Positions 46,154 to 54,826 of a stretch of 64,000 nucleotides of DNA are shown here, piece by piece. Position 1 is the first letter of the stretch, and each line of letters starts with the position of its first letter. The stretch covers positions 62,001 to 126,000 of the forward strand of contig NZ_AULH01000005.1 of the NCBI RefSeq assembly GCF_000425185.1. The letters are read 5' to 3'. This stretch comes from Pleomorphomonas koreensis DSM 23070. Its GTDB lineage: Bacteria > Pseudomonadota > Alphaproteobacteria > Rhizobiales > Pleomorphomonadaceae. The notes under the pieces were generated by a model. The model was given only the letters and a program-made list of their open reading frames with translations, was not told the DNA's origin and made no database searches. The position numbers were made by a program, and so were the translations under genes.

Positions 46154-47572
46154 ATGATGAAGACTCCTACCCCCGCCGCCAAGGCGAAGAAGACGCCGGC
46201 CAAGGCCGACGACAGCGCCGACCGCATCGCCAAGGTGATCGCCCGCGCCGGCCTCTGTTCGCGCCGCGAGGCGGAAAGCTGGATCGCCGCCGGCCGCGTC
46301 AAGCTGAACGGCCGTCTGCTTGACACGCCGGCGGTCACCGTCAGGCCCGGCGACAAGGTCGAGGTGGACGGCCAGCCGCTGCCCGAACGCGATCGCACCC
46401 GCCTCTGGCTGTTCCACAAGCCGCGCGGCACCGTCACCACCACCCACGATCCCGAGGGCCGGCCGACGGTGTTCTCGATCCTGCCGGACGACCTGCCGCG
46501 CGTCATGACCGTCGGCCGGCTCGACATCAACACCGAGGGCCTCTTGCTCCTCACCAACGACGGCGGCCTCGCCCGCGTGCTGGAGCTGCCGGCCACCGGC
46601 TGGCTGCGCCGCTACCGGGTGCGCGCCCACGGCGAGGTCGACCAGGCGCGGCTCGACGCCCTGAAGGACGGCATCGCCATCGACGGCATCCTCTACGGCT
46701 CGGTGGAGGCGACGATCGACCGCAAGCAGGGCGACAACGTCTGGCTGACCGTCGGCCTGCGCGAGGGCAAGAACCGCGAGGTGAAGACCATCCTCGCCCA
46801 TCTCGGCCTCGACGTGAACCGGCTGATCCGTGTTTCCTTCGGCCCGTTCCAGCTCGGCGAGCTGAAGGACGGCACCGTCGAGGAGGTGCCGCGCCGCGTG
46901 CTGCGCGCCCAGCTCGGCGATCGCCTGGCCGGCGAGGCCGGCGCCGACTTCGAGCTGCGCGAGGACGACCGGGCGCCGATCCAGACGGTGCTCGCCAGGA
47001 GCGGCAAGCCGGCGCCGAATTCCGGCGACAAGCCGCCGGTGCGCCCCAGGTCCGTGTCGGCGGCGGCCAACCGCAAGCGCCGCGAGGCCGACCTGGAGGC
47101 TCTGCCGCCGCGCAAGCCGGCCGGCAAGGCGCCCGTTCGCATTGCCAAGGCGGAGAAGCCGGCCGGCAAGCTGCCCGTCCGCGTCGCCAAGGCCGAGAAG
47201 CCGGCCGGCAAGGCACCCGTCCGCATTGCCAAGGCCGAGAAGCCGCCACGCGCCACGCTGACGCTGAAGACCGAGGCCGCCAGCGAGCCGCGCTCCGGCG
47301 GCCGCCTAAGCCGCCGCACTAAAGCGGAGGCGCCGCGCGCCTACAAGTCCGGCAAGGCGTTCGAGGTCGACCGCAAGCCGCGCGTCAAGGATGACGAGCC
47401 GGTGCGCGTGCGCGGCGAGGGGCCGCAGCGCGGCATCGTGCCGAAGGGCAGTCGCATCCAGGACGGCAGCACGCCGGCCGCGCCCAAGGGCAAGGGCGGC
47501 AAGGGCGCAAGGGACGGCGGCCGCGGCGGGCCGGGCAAGCCGAGGGGACGCGATGCGGATCGTCGCCGGTAA
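46154..47572 (+). CDS. rluB: Pseudouridine synthase, RluB/RsuA family, with repeat tail
   Basis: 472 residues, long for this family (about 300). N-terminal S4 RNA-binding domain (RIAKVIARAGLCSRREAESWIAAGRVKLNG, residues about 23-52), then the catalytic domain with the Asp in VGRLDINTEGLLLLTNDG (about residue 120) and the ending RLIRVSFGPFQLG. From about residue 280 the C-terminus is a disordered, Lys/Arg/Pro-rich tail holding three 14-residue repeats. Isomerises a 23S rRNA uridine (RluB-type, U2605) by family; the exact site is not proven. Its last 20 bases overlap rsmD. Confidence 0.9.
   Translation: MMKTPTPAAKAKKTPAKADDSADRIAKVIARAGLCSRREAESWIAAGRVKLNGRLLDTPAVTVRPGDKVEVDGQPLPERDRTRLWLFHKPRGTVTTTHDPEGRPTVFSILPDDLPRVMTVGRLDINTEGLLLLTNDGGLARVLELPATGWLRRYRVRAHGEVDQARLDALKDGIAIDGILYGSVEATIDRKQGDNVWLTVGLREGKNREVKTILAHLGLDVNRLIRVSFGPFQLGELKDGTVEEVPRRVLRAQLGDRLAGEAGADFELREDDRAPIQTVLARSGKPAPNSGDKPPVRPRSVSAAANRKRREADLEALPPRKPAGKAPVRIAKAEKPAGKLPVRVAKAEKPAGKAPVRIAKAEKPPRATLTLKTEAASEPRSGGRLSRRTKAEAPRAYKSGKAFEVDRKPRVKDDEPVRVRGEGPQRGIVPKGSRIQDGSTPAAPKGKGGKGARDGGRGGPGKPRGRDADRRR
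47114..47239 (+). repeat. Three 42-base tandem repeats in rluB
   Basis: Units start at 47114, 47156 and 47198. Each encodes KPAGK(A/L)PVR(I/V)AKAE. The copies differ by a few synonymous and conservative changes, so they have drifted but stayed in frame. They lie in the basic C-terminal tail. Confidence 0.9.
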
Positions 47573-48113
47573 GCATCGCGGCACGGCGCTGGCGCCGCCG
47601 CCGGCCGGCAGCCTCGCCATCCGCCCCACCTCCGACCGGCTGCGCGAGAGCGTGTTCAACATCCTCGAACACGGCTACGACGGCGTGTTCGACGGTGCAC
47701 GCGTCATGGACGTGTTCGCCGGCACCGGCGCCCTCGGCTTCGAGGCGATGAGCCGGGGGGCGAAGACCTGCCTGTTCGTCGAGGAGGCGGCCGAGGCGCG
47801 CGGCCTGATCCGCCGCAACCAGGAAACGCTCGGGCTGATGGGACAGACGCGCATCTTCCGCCGCGACGCCACCACCATGGGATCGATCGGCCCGGCCGAG
47901 CCCTATACGCTCGCCTTCCTTGATCCGCCCTACGGCAAGGGCCTCGCCGAAAAGGCGCTCGCCTCGATGATGTCAGGCGGCTGGCTGGCGCCGGGCGCCC
48001 TCGTGGTGATCGAAGAGGCCGCCAAGGCCGAGGTGGCGTTGCCGGACGGACTGGAGGCGCTCGACCGCCGCCTCTATGGCGAGACGCAGGTGATCTTCGC
48101 CCGCCTGAGCTGA
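47553..48113 (+). CDS. rsmD: 16S rRNA (guanine(966)-N2)-methyltransferase
   Basis: 186 residues. SAM-binding motif VMDVFAGTGALGFEAMSRG and catalytic FLDPPYGKG (DPPY), the two RsmD hallmarks, plus the N-terminal MRIVAGKHRG and the RPTSDRLRESVFNIL block. GAGGGG stands upstream of the ATG, within the end of rluB. The two rRNA-modification genes are translationally coupled. Confidence 0.95.
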   Translation: MRIVAGKHRGTALAPPPAGSLAIRPTSDRLRESVFNILEHGYDGVFDGARVMDVFAGTGALGFEAMSRGAKTCLFVEEAAEARGLIRRNQETLGLMGQTRIFRRDATTMGSIGPAEPYTLAFLDPPYGKGLAEKALASMMSGGWLAPGALVVIEEAAKAEVALPDGLEALDRRLYGETQVIFARLS

Positions 48114-48123
48114 TCGACACCGC

Positions 48124-48792
48124 TCAGCCGAGCCCGGCCGCCAGCACCGCCACCTCGCCGGGATCGCCGGCTCGGCGCGGGAAGGCCAGCCGCCGCACCG
48201 GCTCGCCTTCGACGTCGACGCCGTCGGGATCGACCGCCACCAGCCTGAGGCCGGACGCGCTGCCGTTGAGGGCGTCCAGCAGCGATGGCCCGGCCGCCGC
48301 GAAGGCGTTGGCGACGGCCGGCGGCACCAGGATGTCGTCCGCCGCGAGGCGGGCGATGCGCCCAAAGCCGGCAACGAGGTGGGCACCCTCCACCGCCATG
48401 CGATAAAGGGAGAAGTCGCCGAAGCCGGCATAGCCCGCCGCCTTGGGGTGGCGCGCCAGGAAGCGGGCGAGCAGACGGTCGTGGCCGGGTTCGTCGCGGC
48501 CGACGCGCCGGAGGCGGCCGACGACGGTGGCGCGGGCGCCGGTCAGCGGATCGTCGCCCTCGCCGGCCGGGGCCTGCATCAGGAGCGAGGCGCGGTCGTC
48601 GCGGCCGAGATTGCGGCTGTGGGCGGCAAGGCCGGACAACAGGACGATCGGCGCGCCGTCCTCGGCGGTCGCCACCGTCACGAAGCTGACGAACGGCCCG
48701 CCGTCGGCCGAGAGCGTGCCGAGCGCGGCGGTCGACGCCGACCGGACGATCCGGCGCGCCAGATCCACGGCATCGAATTCGTCTTCGGCCAT
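48124..48792 (-). CDS. Pyridoxamine 5'-phosphate oxidase-fold protein (HugZ-like)
   Basis: 222 residues. N-terminal FMN-binding split barrel of the PNPOx superfamily: AALGTLSADGGPFVSFVTVATAEDGAPIVLLSGLAAHSRNL, then SLLM and the GR linker, and FARHPKAAGYAGFGDFSLYRM. The C-terminal 70 residues resemble the DUF2470/HugZ heme-utilisation end. Members bind FMN or heme; function here is unproven. GAGGT precedes the ATG. It converges on rsmD. Confidence 0.82.
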   Translation of the reverse strand: MAEDEFDAVDLARRIVRSASTAALGTLSADGGPFVSFVTVATAEDGAPIVLLSGLAAHSRNLGRDDRASLLMQAPAGEGDDPLTGARATVVGRLRRVGRDEPGHDRLLARFLARHPKAAGYAGFGDFSLYRMAVEGAHLVAGFGRIARLAADDILVPPAVANAFAAAGPSLLDALNGSASGLRLVAVDPDGVDVEGEPVRRLAFPRRAGDPGEVAVLAAGLG

Positions 48793-48921
48793 TGCAACCT
48801 CGTATCTTGGGGGTTTGCCTCGGGGGCTCGGGGCCAGTATAGCACCCGTTCGGCGCGCCGACACCGCCCGACTTCCGCCCGATCCCCCGTCTCCTGCCAG
48901 CAACGGCTCGCTTCTCTCATC

Positions 48922-50310
48922 ATGACCGACGCTCCCCTCACCTTCGGCGGCCATGCGCTCGCGACCCTTCGCCTCGGCCTGCCGATCGCCCTGTCGCGCG
49001 CCGGGCTGATCGGCCTGTTCGCCGTCGACACGGTGGCGGTCGGCCAGCGCGGCGGGCTGGAACTCGCCGCTCTCGGCGTCGGCACGGCGCCGATGTCGAC
49101 GCTGATGCTGGTCTGCCTCGGCGCGTTGCAGGCGACCATGGTGCTGTCGGCGCGGGCGATCGGCGAGGGCGATCCGCGCTCCGTCGGCCCGATCTTCCGC
49201 GCCGCCGTGGTCAATGCCGTGGCGCTCGGCCTCCTTGCCGGCCTGCTGTCGCTGTTCGCCGAACCCTTCTTCCTGATGACCGGACAGGCGCCGGACGTGG
49301 CGGCGCTGGCCGGCAAGGTGGCGCTGCAATTTGCCTGGGGCCTGCCGGCCTTCCTGCTGTTTCTCGCCGTCAACATGACGCTGGAGACCATCGGCCGGCC
49401 GCGCGTCGGCGTGGCGATCATGGCGGCGGCCAATGTCGCCAACATCCTGTTCGACGGCGTGTTCGTGCTCGGCTGGGGCGGCCTCGTCGAGGCGGGCGGC
49501 GCCGAGGTGGCGGTGGCGACCACCTCGATTGTACGGCTCGGCATGGCCGTCGCCGCCGTCGTCGTGCTCGACCGTACCGCCGTCCGCGACGGCGACCCCT
49601 ACGGCTTCCGCGCCGCCGGCCGCGACTGGCTGCAAGCGGCCGCGACGCTCGGCGGCGGCTGGGGCGGCGATCTCCGCCGCCTCGGCCTGCCGATGGGGCT
49701 CGGCCAGGGCGTCGAGAGCGCCGCCTTCTCGGCCATGGTGCTGATCGCCGGCGTGATGGGCTCGGAGGTGGTGGCCGCCCATCAGGCGACCATGACGGTG
49801 ATGTCGCTGATCTACATGAACGCCGTCGGACTCGGCGCCGCCGCCTCGATCCGGGTCGGCGCCGCCATGGGGCGCGGCGCCACCGCCGAGGCGCGGCGGG
49901 CCGGCTTTGCGGCGATCGCCGCCGGCGGCCTTCTGTCGGGCAGTTGCGGTCTGCTGGTGCTCGCCCTGCACGGGCCGCTCGCCGACGCGATGATCGGCGA
50001 TCCCGTGGCCGCCGCCATCGCCCGGCAGACGCTGTTGATGGCCGGCGTGCTCGTCGCCTTCGACACCATGATGGGCACTGCCATGGGGGCGCTGCGCGGC
50101 CTCAGCGACGTCTGGATGCCGCTCTGGATGCAGTCGGCCGCCTTCTGGTTCGTGTCGGTGCCGCTCGCCCTCTTCCTCGGCCTCCACCTCGGTTTCGGCG
50201 CGGCGGGCCTCTACTGGGGCCTCGGCGCCGGCATCCTCACCTCGTTCGCGCTTCTGGCGCCGCGCTTCGCACGGGTGACCAAGCGGGCGAAAAAGCGAGG
50301 GAATCCTTGA
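48922..50310 (+). CDS. MATE family efflux transporter (second copy)
   Basis: 462 residues, 12 hydrophobic helices. It begins LATLRLGLPIALSRAGLIGLFAVDTVAVGQRGGLELAALGVGTAP, and the second half begins LRRLGLPMGLGQGVESAAFSAMVLIAGVMGSEVVAAHQ, with conserved Gln and Met typical of the NorM-type subfamily. It differs from the pump at 33 kb in sequence, so it is not a recent duplicate. It starts 8 bases after a weak GGCTCG stretch; no clear ribosome site. Divergent from the HugZ-like gene; the intergenic DNA has a palindrome TCGGCGCGCCGA (48850-48861). Confidence 0.9.
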   Translation: MTDAPLTFGGHALATLRLGLPIALSRAGLIGLFAVDTVAVGQRGGLELAALGVGTAPMSTLMLVCLGALQATMVLSARAIGEGDPRSVGPIFRAAVVNAVALGLLAGLLSLFAEPFFLMTGQAPDVAALAGKVALQFAWGLPAFLLFLAVNMTLETIGRPRVGVAIMAAANVANILFDGVFVLGWGGLVEAGGAEVAVATTSIVRLGMAVAAVVVLDRTAVRDGDPYGFRAAGRDWLQAAATLGGGWGGDLRRLGLPMGLGQGVESAAFSAMVLIAGVMGSEVVAAHQATMTVMSLIYMNAVGLGAAASIRVGAAMGRGATAEARRAGFAAIAAGGLLSGSCGLLVLALHGPLADAMIGDPVAAAIARQTLLMAGVLVAFDTMMGTAMGALRGLSDVWMPLWMQSAAFWFVSVPLALFLGLHLGFGAAGLYWGLGAGILTSFALLAPRFARVTKRAKKRGNP

Positions 50311-50403
50311 ACTTTCTACATTCTCGCCCAGATTCCGCTCAACTCTGCTACAAAGGTCCGGCTATCGATACCGACCAGAACGACAACTGACGGGGACTGG
50401 GGC

Positions 50404-51108
50404 ATGCCGACCATCGCACTCGTGGACGACGACCGAAACATCCTGACTTCCGTTTCGATCGCCCTCGAATCGGAGGGCTACCGGGTCGAGACCTACACCG
50501 ACGGCGCCTCGGCCCTCGACGGCCTGACCAAGGTGCAGCCCGACCTCGCCATCCTCGACATCAAGATGCCGCGCATGGACGGCATGGAACTGCTGCGCCG
50601 CCTCAGGCAGAAGACCGACATGCCGGTGATCTTCCTCACCTCCAAGGACGACGAGATCGACGAGCTGTTCGGCCTGAAGATGGGCGCCGACGACTTCATC
50701 CACAAGCCGTTCTCGCAGCGCCTCCTGGTCGAGCGCGTCAAGGCGGTGCTGCGCCGCGTCGCCCCGCGCGACACCACCGCCGCGCCCAAGCCGAGCGACG
50801 CCAACCGCAACATCGAGCGCGGCAACCTCGTCATGGACCAGGAGCGGCACACCTGCACCTGGAAGGGCCAGAACGTGGTGCTGACCGTCACCGAGTTCCT
50901 GATCCTGTTCGCGCTCGCCCAGCGGCCCGGCGTGGTCAAGAGCCGCAACGCGCTGATGGACGCCGCCTACGACGATCAGGTCTACGTCGACGACCGCACC
51001 ATCGACAGCCACATCAAGCGGCTGCGCAAGAAGTTCAAGGCGATCGACGACGACTTCGAGATGATCGAGACCCTCTACGGCGTCGGCTACCGCTTCAAGG
51101 AGACGTGA
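50404..51108 (+). CDS. chvI: Two-component response regulator ChvI
   Basis: 234 residues, OmpR family: receiver domain with the phospho-acceptor Asp in [14 protein letters not shown] (about residue 52), Lys in FIHKPFS, and a C-terminal winged-helix domain ([51 protein letters not shown]). The [12 protein letters not shown] and YGVGYRF stretches are typical of ChvI/ExoS-ChvI systems. In Hyphomicrobiales this pair controls envelope, acid and exopolysaccharide responses and is essential in several. Followed by chvG after 25 bases. Confidence 0.94.
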   Translation: MPTIALVDDDRNILTSVSIALESEGYRVETYTDGASALDGLTKVQPDLAILDIKMPRMDGMELLRRLRQKTDMPVIFLTSKDDEIDELFGLKMGADDFIHKPFSQRLLVERVKAVLRRVAPRDTTAAPKPSDANRNIERGNLVMDQERHTCTWKGQNVVLTVTEFLILFALAQRPGVVKSRNALMDAAYDDQVYVDDRTIDSHIKRLRKKFKAIDDDFEMIETLYGVGYRFKET

Positions 51109-51133
51109 GGGCCGACGCCTTTCGCGAGACGCG

Positions 51134-52906
51134 ATGCCGATCAGGGGAGCCGAGGACAGCGAACGGGACAGCGGCGGCCGCACCATGCGCCGGCTGCTGC
51201 CGGTCGTCGTCCGCCGCGTCAGGCGCTTCGTGTCGATGTCGATCGGCACCTCGCTCAGCCGCCGCATCCTCGTCCTCAACATTGCCGGGCTGGCGGCGCT
51301 GGTCTCCGGCATCCTCTACCTCAACCAGTTCCGGGCCGGGCTGATCGACGCCCGCGTCGAGAGCCTCTTGACCCAGGGCGAGATCATGGCCGGCGCCATC
51401 GCCGCCTCGGCGTCGGCCGTCTCCAATTCGATCACCATCGATCCCGAACGCCTGTTGCAGATGCAGGCCGGCGGCGAGATGACGGCGCCGACCGACAGCG
51501 AGAGCCTCGACTTCCCGATCAATCCCGAGCGGGTGGCGCCGCTCTTGCGCCGCCTGATCACCCCGACCAAGACGCGGGCGCGCATCTATGACCGCGACGG
51601 CATCCTGATCCTCGATTCCCGCTTCCTCTATTCGCGCGGCCAGGTGCTGCGCTTCAACCTGCCGCCGCCCAAGCCGCAGCCGCCGTCGCTGATCGAGCAG
51701 GTGATCAATGCCATCACCTACCGCCTGAGGCGCTTCGACCTGCCCGTCTACCGGGAGCTTGGCGGCGGCAACGGCCGCGGCTACCCGGAAGTCGAGCAGG
51801 CGCTCTCCGGCTCGCCCGGCACGGTGGTGCGCGTCAACGAGGCCGGCGAGATGATCGTGTCGGTGGCGGTGCCGGTGCAGCGCTTCGGCGTGGTGGTCGG
51901 CTCGCTGCTGTTGTCCACCGAGGGCGGCGACATCGACGCCATCGTCACCGCCGAGCGCTGGGGCATCTTCCGCGTCTTCCTGGTGGCGGCCGCCGTCACG
52001 GCCACGCTGTCCTTCCTGCTGGCCGGCACCATCGCCCGGCCGCTCAGGCGCCTCGCCGCCGCCGCCGATCGCATCCGGCGCGGCGTCAAGCAGCGCGAGG
52101 AGATCCCCTCCTTCGACCGCGAGGACGAGATCGGCGACCTCGCCCGCGCCTTCCGCGACATGACCAACGCCCTCTACAGCCGCATGGACGCCACCGAGAG
52201 CTTCGCCGCCGACGTCGCCCACGAGCTGAAGAACCCGCTGACCTCGCTGCGCTCGGCCGTCGAGACGCTGCCGCTGGCCAAGAGCGACCAGAGCCGGGGA
52301 CGGCTCCTCGACATCATCCAGCACGACGTCCGCCGCCTCGACCGGCTGATCACCGACATTTCCGACGCCTCGCGCCTCGACGCCGAGCTGGCCCGCGAGG
52401 ACGCGACGCCGATCGACGTCGGCCGCCTCGTCGAGGGCGTGGTGTCGCTGGCCCGCGAGACCGGCCGCCATCAGGAGATCGGCGTCGACCTCAGGGTCGA
52501 ACGCGGCGACGGCGACAAGCCGCTGATGGTGCTCGGCCACGACAGCCGGCTCGGTCAGGTGTTCAACAACCTGATCGACAACGCCCGCTCCTTCTCGCCG
52601 GAAGGCGGCGGCGTCGAGGTGGCCGTCCGCCGCAACGGCCGGATGATCGAGGTGATCGTCGACGACCACGGTCCCGGCATCCGCGCCGAGAAGATCGAGC
52701 GGGTGTTCGAGCGCTTCTACACCGACCGCCCCGAGGGCGAGGGCTTCGGCAACAATTCCGGCCTCGGCCTGTCGATTTCCCGGCAGATCGTCGAGGCGCA
52801 CCGCGGCACCATCACGGCGATCAACCGCACCGACGATGCCGCCGACCCCGACCGCGTCACCGGCGCCCGTTTCGTCGTGTCGCTGCCGGCCGACCTCGTC
52901 GCATGA
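51134..52906 (+). CDS. chvG: Sensor histidine kinase ChvG (ExoS)
   Basis: 590 residues, from M at the first ATG. Two membrane helices (about 42-62 and 275-297) frame a periplasmic sensor domain. HAMP (ARPLRRLAAAADRIRRG), then the dimerisation/phosphoacceptor helix with FAADVAHELKNPLTSLRSAVETL (His about 362), and HATPase boxes N (FNNLIDNA), G1 (DDHGPGI) and G2 (SGLGLSISRQIVEAHRG). Partner of ChvI. The stop overlaps the hprK start as ATGA. In relatives the periplasmic repressor ExoR acts on this sensor; exoR is not in this window. Confidence 0.94.
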   Translation: MPIRGAEDSERDSGGRTMRRLLPVVVRRVRRFVSMSIGTSLSRRILVLNIAGLAALVSGILYLNQFRAGLIDARVESLLTQGEIMAGAIAASASAVSNSITIDPERLLQMQAGGEMTAPTDSESLDFPINPERVAPLLRRLITPTKTRARIYDRDGILILDSRFLYSRGQVLRFNLPPPKPQPPSLIEQVINAITYRLRRFDLPVYRELGGGNGRGYPEVEQALSGSPGTVVRVNEAGEMIVSVAVPVQRFGVVVGSLLLSTEGGDIDAIVTAERWGIFRVFLVAAAVTATLSFLLAGTIARPLRRLAAAADRIRRGVKQREEIPSFDREDEIGDLARAFRDMTNALYSRMDATESFAADVAHELKNPLTSLRSAVETLPLAKSDQSRGRLLDIIQHDVRRLDRLITDISDASRLDAELAREDATPIDVGRLVEGVVSLARETGRHQEIGVDLRVERGDGDKPLMVLGHDSRLGQVFNNLIDNARSFSPEGGGVEVAVRRNGRMIEVIVDDHGPGIRAEKIERVFERFYTDRPEGEGFGNNSGLGLSISRQIVEAHRGTITAINRTDDAADPDRVTGARFVVSLPADLVA

Positions 52907-53355
52907 GCCCCCCCACCATCCACGCCACCGCCGTGGTCGTCGGTGAGGCCGGCGTGCTGATCCGTGGCGTCTCGGGCGCCGGCAAGACGTCGCTGGCCTT
53001 CGCGCTGATCGACGCCGCCCGCCGCGACGGCCTCCATGCCGCCTTCGTCGCCGACGACCGCACGGCGCTGACGGCGGCGCACGACCGCCTCATTGCCCGC
53101 TGCCCGGAGACCATCGCCGGCCTCGCCGAGCGCCATGGCCACGGCATCGAGAAGGTTGCACACGTGCCGGCGGCGGTGGTGCGGCTCGTCGCCGACCTCG
53201 TGGCGCCGGACGCCCTGCCGCGCCTGCCCGAGGCGACGGAGGAATGGGTGGAGATCGCCGGCGTCCGGCTGCGTCGGCAGGCGATTCCGGCTCGCCGGAC
53301 AGCCATTTCGGTGCCGCTGGTGCTCGCTGCCCTTGAGGAAATGAACAAGATTTAA
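52903..53355 (+). CDS. hprK: HPr kinase/phosphorylase, short form
   Basis: 150 residues, the C-terminal catalytic core only (Bacillus HprK is about 310). P-loop GVSGAGKTSLAFALID near residue 22; the C-terminal MAPDA-like region (LVAPDALPRLP) and the IPARRTAISVPLVLAALEEM ending match the family. In alphaproteobacteria it phosphorylates Ser of HPr; the HPr here carries a matching Ser site. Coupled to chvG by ATGA, so signalling and PTS regulation are co-expressed. Confidence 0.92.
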   Translation: MSPPTIHATAVVVGEAGVLIRGVSGAGKTSLAFALIDAARRDGLHAAFVADDRTALTAAHDRLIARCPETIAGLAERHGHGIEKVAHVPAAVVRLVADLVAPDALPRLPEATEEWVEIAGVRLRRQAIPARRTAISVPLVLAALEEMNKI

Positions 53356-53617
53356 CGATCGGGACGGCATTTCCGGCCTAGGATAGACTTTTCCCGTAAA
53401 ACGCCCCGACGGCCGGGCTTTTCAGGCCGCCGGCGGGTACTTTTGTCGAGCCGGCATCCATCGCCGGCGGGCCGGAAACCGGGCCAGCCGGCCTCAACCG
53501 GCGTTTTCCGCTTGCAAGAAATCCCGCTCTGGTGAAGATGTGGCCCGTTCCAGCTTGGAGCGAAATCGACATGGCGCGCCGCATGAGCTTCGCAATCTAC
53601 AGGGATCGGACCCCAGA

Positions 53618-54019
53618 ATGATCGGGTTGGTTCTGGTGACGCATGGTCGTCTTGCCGATGAATTCCGGTCGGCGCTCGAGCATGTGGTCGGTCCGCAGGC
53701 CGATTTCGAGACCATCTGCATCGGCCCCGAGGACGACATGGAGCAGCGGCGGAGTGACATCATCGCTGCGGTGGAGCGGGTGAATTCCGGCAAGGGTGTC
53801 ATCCTGCTCACCGACATGTTCGGCGGTACGCCGTCCAACCTCGCCATTTCGGTGATGGACATCGGCGACGTCGAGGTGATCGCCGGCGTCAATCTGCCCA
53901 TGCTGGTCAAGCTGGCGACCGTGCGCAAGGAGCGTTCGCTCGCCGAAACCGTCACCGAGGCCCGGGACGCCGGGCGCAAATACATTTCCGTCGCCAGCCA
54001 GGTACTTGCCGGATTATGA
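53618..54019 (+). CDS. PTS sugar-type IIA component (EIIA-Man/ManX-like)
   Basis: 133 residues. IGLVLVTHGRLADEFRSALEHVVG with His 9 as the expected phospho-site, then LLTDMFGGTPSNLAI. This is the mannose-type IIA of the alphaproteobacterial regulatory PTS. Sugar-specific IIB and IIC genes are absent here, so it is more likely regulatory than transport-related. The ATG overlaps nothing upstream, but its stop overlaps the HPr ATG. The 262 bases before it show GC-rich stems but no clear terminator or promoter. Confidence 0.93.
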   Translation: MIGLVLVTHGRLADEFRSALEHVVGPQADFETICIGPEDDMEQRRSDIIAAVERVNSGKGVILLTDMFGGTPSNLAISVMDIGDVEVIAGVNLPMLVKLATVRKERSLAETVTEARDAGRKYISVASQVLAGL

Positions 54020-54309
54020 CAGACGACAGAGCCAATGGCGCCATCGTCCGCGAACTGAAGATCCTCAACAAGAAGGGGCTGCATGCCCGCGCCTCGGCCA
54101 AGTTCGTCCAGTGCGTCGACCGCTTCGAGGCCGAGGTATGCGTCCTGAAAGACGGCCAGAGCGTGTCGGGCACGTCGATCATGGGACTGATGATGCTGGC
54201 CGCCGGCATCGGCTCGTTCATCGAGGTGCGCGCCACCGGCCGGGAAGCGCTCGACGCCGTCGAGGCGATCGCCGCGCTGGTCAACGATCGCTTCGGCGAA
54301 GGCGAATAG
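54016..54309 (+). CDS. ptsH: Phosphocarrier protein HPr
   Basis: 97 residues. The phospho-His is in KKGLHARASAKF (about residue 23) and the regulatory serine in GTSIMGLMML (about residue 54), the site HprK modifies. N-terminal extension of eight residues relative to E. coli HPr. Coupled to EIIA by ATGA. It is a regulatory HPr feeding EIIA-type or NtrPTS signalling; enzyme I is not in the window. Confidence 0.95.
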   Translation: MTDDRANGAIVRELKILNKKGLHARASAKFVQCVDRFEAEVCVLKDGQSVSGTSIMGLMMLAAGIGSFIEVRATGREALDAVEAIAALVNDRFGEGE

Positions 54310-54314
54310 CCCCG

Positions 54315-54824
54315 ATGGCGGCGCTCCGCGTCGTGCCGGCCGCGGCCGGGCATCTCGTCTCACTGCCCGGCTGGTTCGATACGCCGGAAGCACTGGCCAT
54401 GTGGGGCGGCGGCGGCCTGCGCTTTCCCCTCGGCGGGGACCAGATCGCCGCCATGCTGGCCGAGACGACGACCGATCCGCCGCTCCGCCTCGCCTTCGCC
54501 GGCCTTCTGGACGACACGACGGTCGCCCACGCCCAGATCGTCCTCGACTGGCCGAACGGCGTCGCCCGCCTCGCTCGCTTCGCCCTGGCGCCCAGCCATC
54601 GCGGCAAGGGGCTGGCGCGGCCGTTCCTCGCCGAGGTATTCGCCCGGCTCGATGAGGCCGGCGACTTTCCCCGGCTGGAACTCAACGTCTACGTCCAGAA
54701 CACACGGGCGATCCGCCTCTACGAATCCCTCGGCTTCACGCGTGAAGGCGTCCGCCGCTCGTCGACCAGGGTGGGCGAGGCGCGCTGGGACGTGGCGATC
54801 TACGCCATCATCCGCCAAGACTGA
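54315..54824 (+). CDS. GNAT family N-acetyltransferase
   Basis: 169 residues with a standard GNAT motif A (ARLARFALAPSHRGKGLARPFLAEVFARL) and motif B ending (LNVYVQNTRAIRLYESLGFTREGVRRSS), as in RimI/aminoglycoside-type acetyltransferases. It starts five bases after the HPr gene, so it probably belongs to the same transcript. Substrate unknown. A longer frame starting within the HPr gene (54006) is not supported. Confidence 0.87.
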   Translation: MAALRVVPAAAGHLVSLPGWFDTPEALAMWGGGGLRFPLGGDQIAAMLAETTTDPPLRLAFAGLLDDTTVAHAQIVLDWPNGVARLARFALAPSHRGKGLARPFLAEVFARLDEAGDFPRLELNVYVQNTRAIRLYESLGFTREGVRRSSTRVGEARWDVAIYAIIRQD

Positions 54825-54826
54825 TT

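Noticed and set aside
48850-48861. Palindrome TCGGCGCGCCGA upstream of the second MATE gene as an operator
   Set aside because: Single GC-only palindrome, expected by chance in this base composition, unlike the repeated AT-rich octamer before the first MATE gene.
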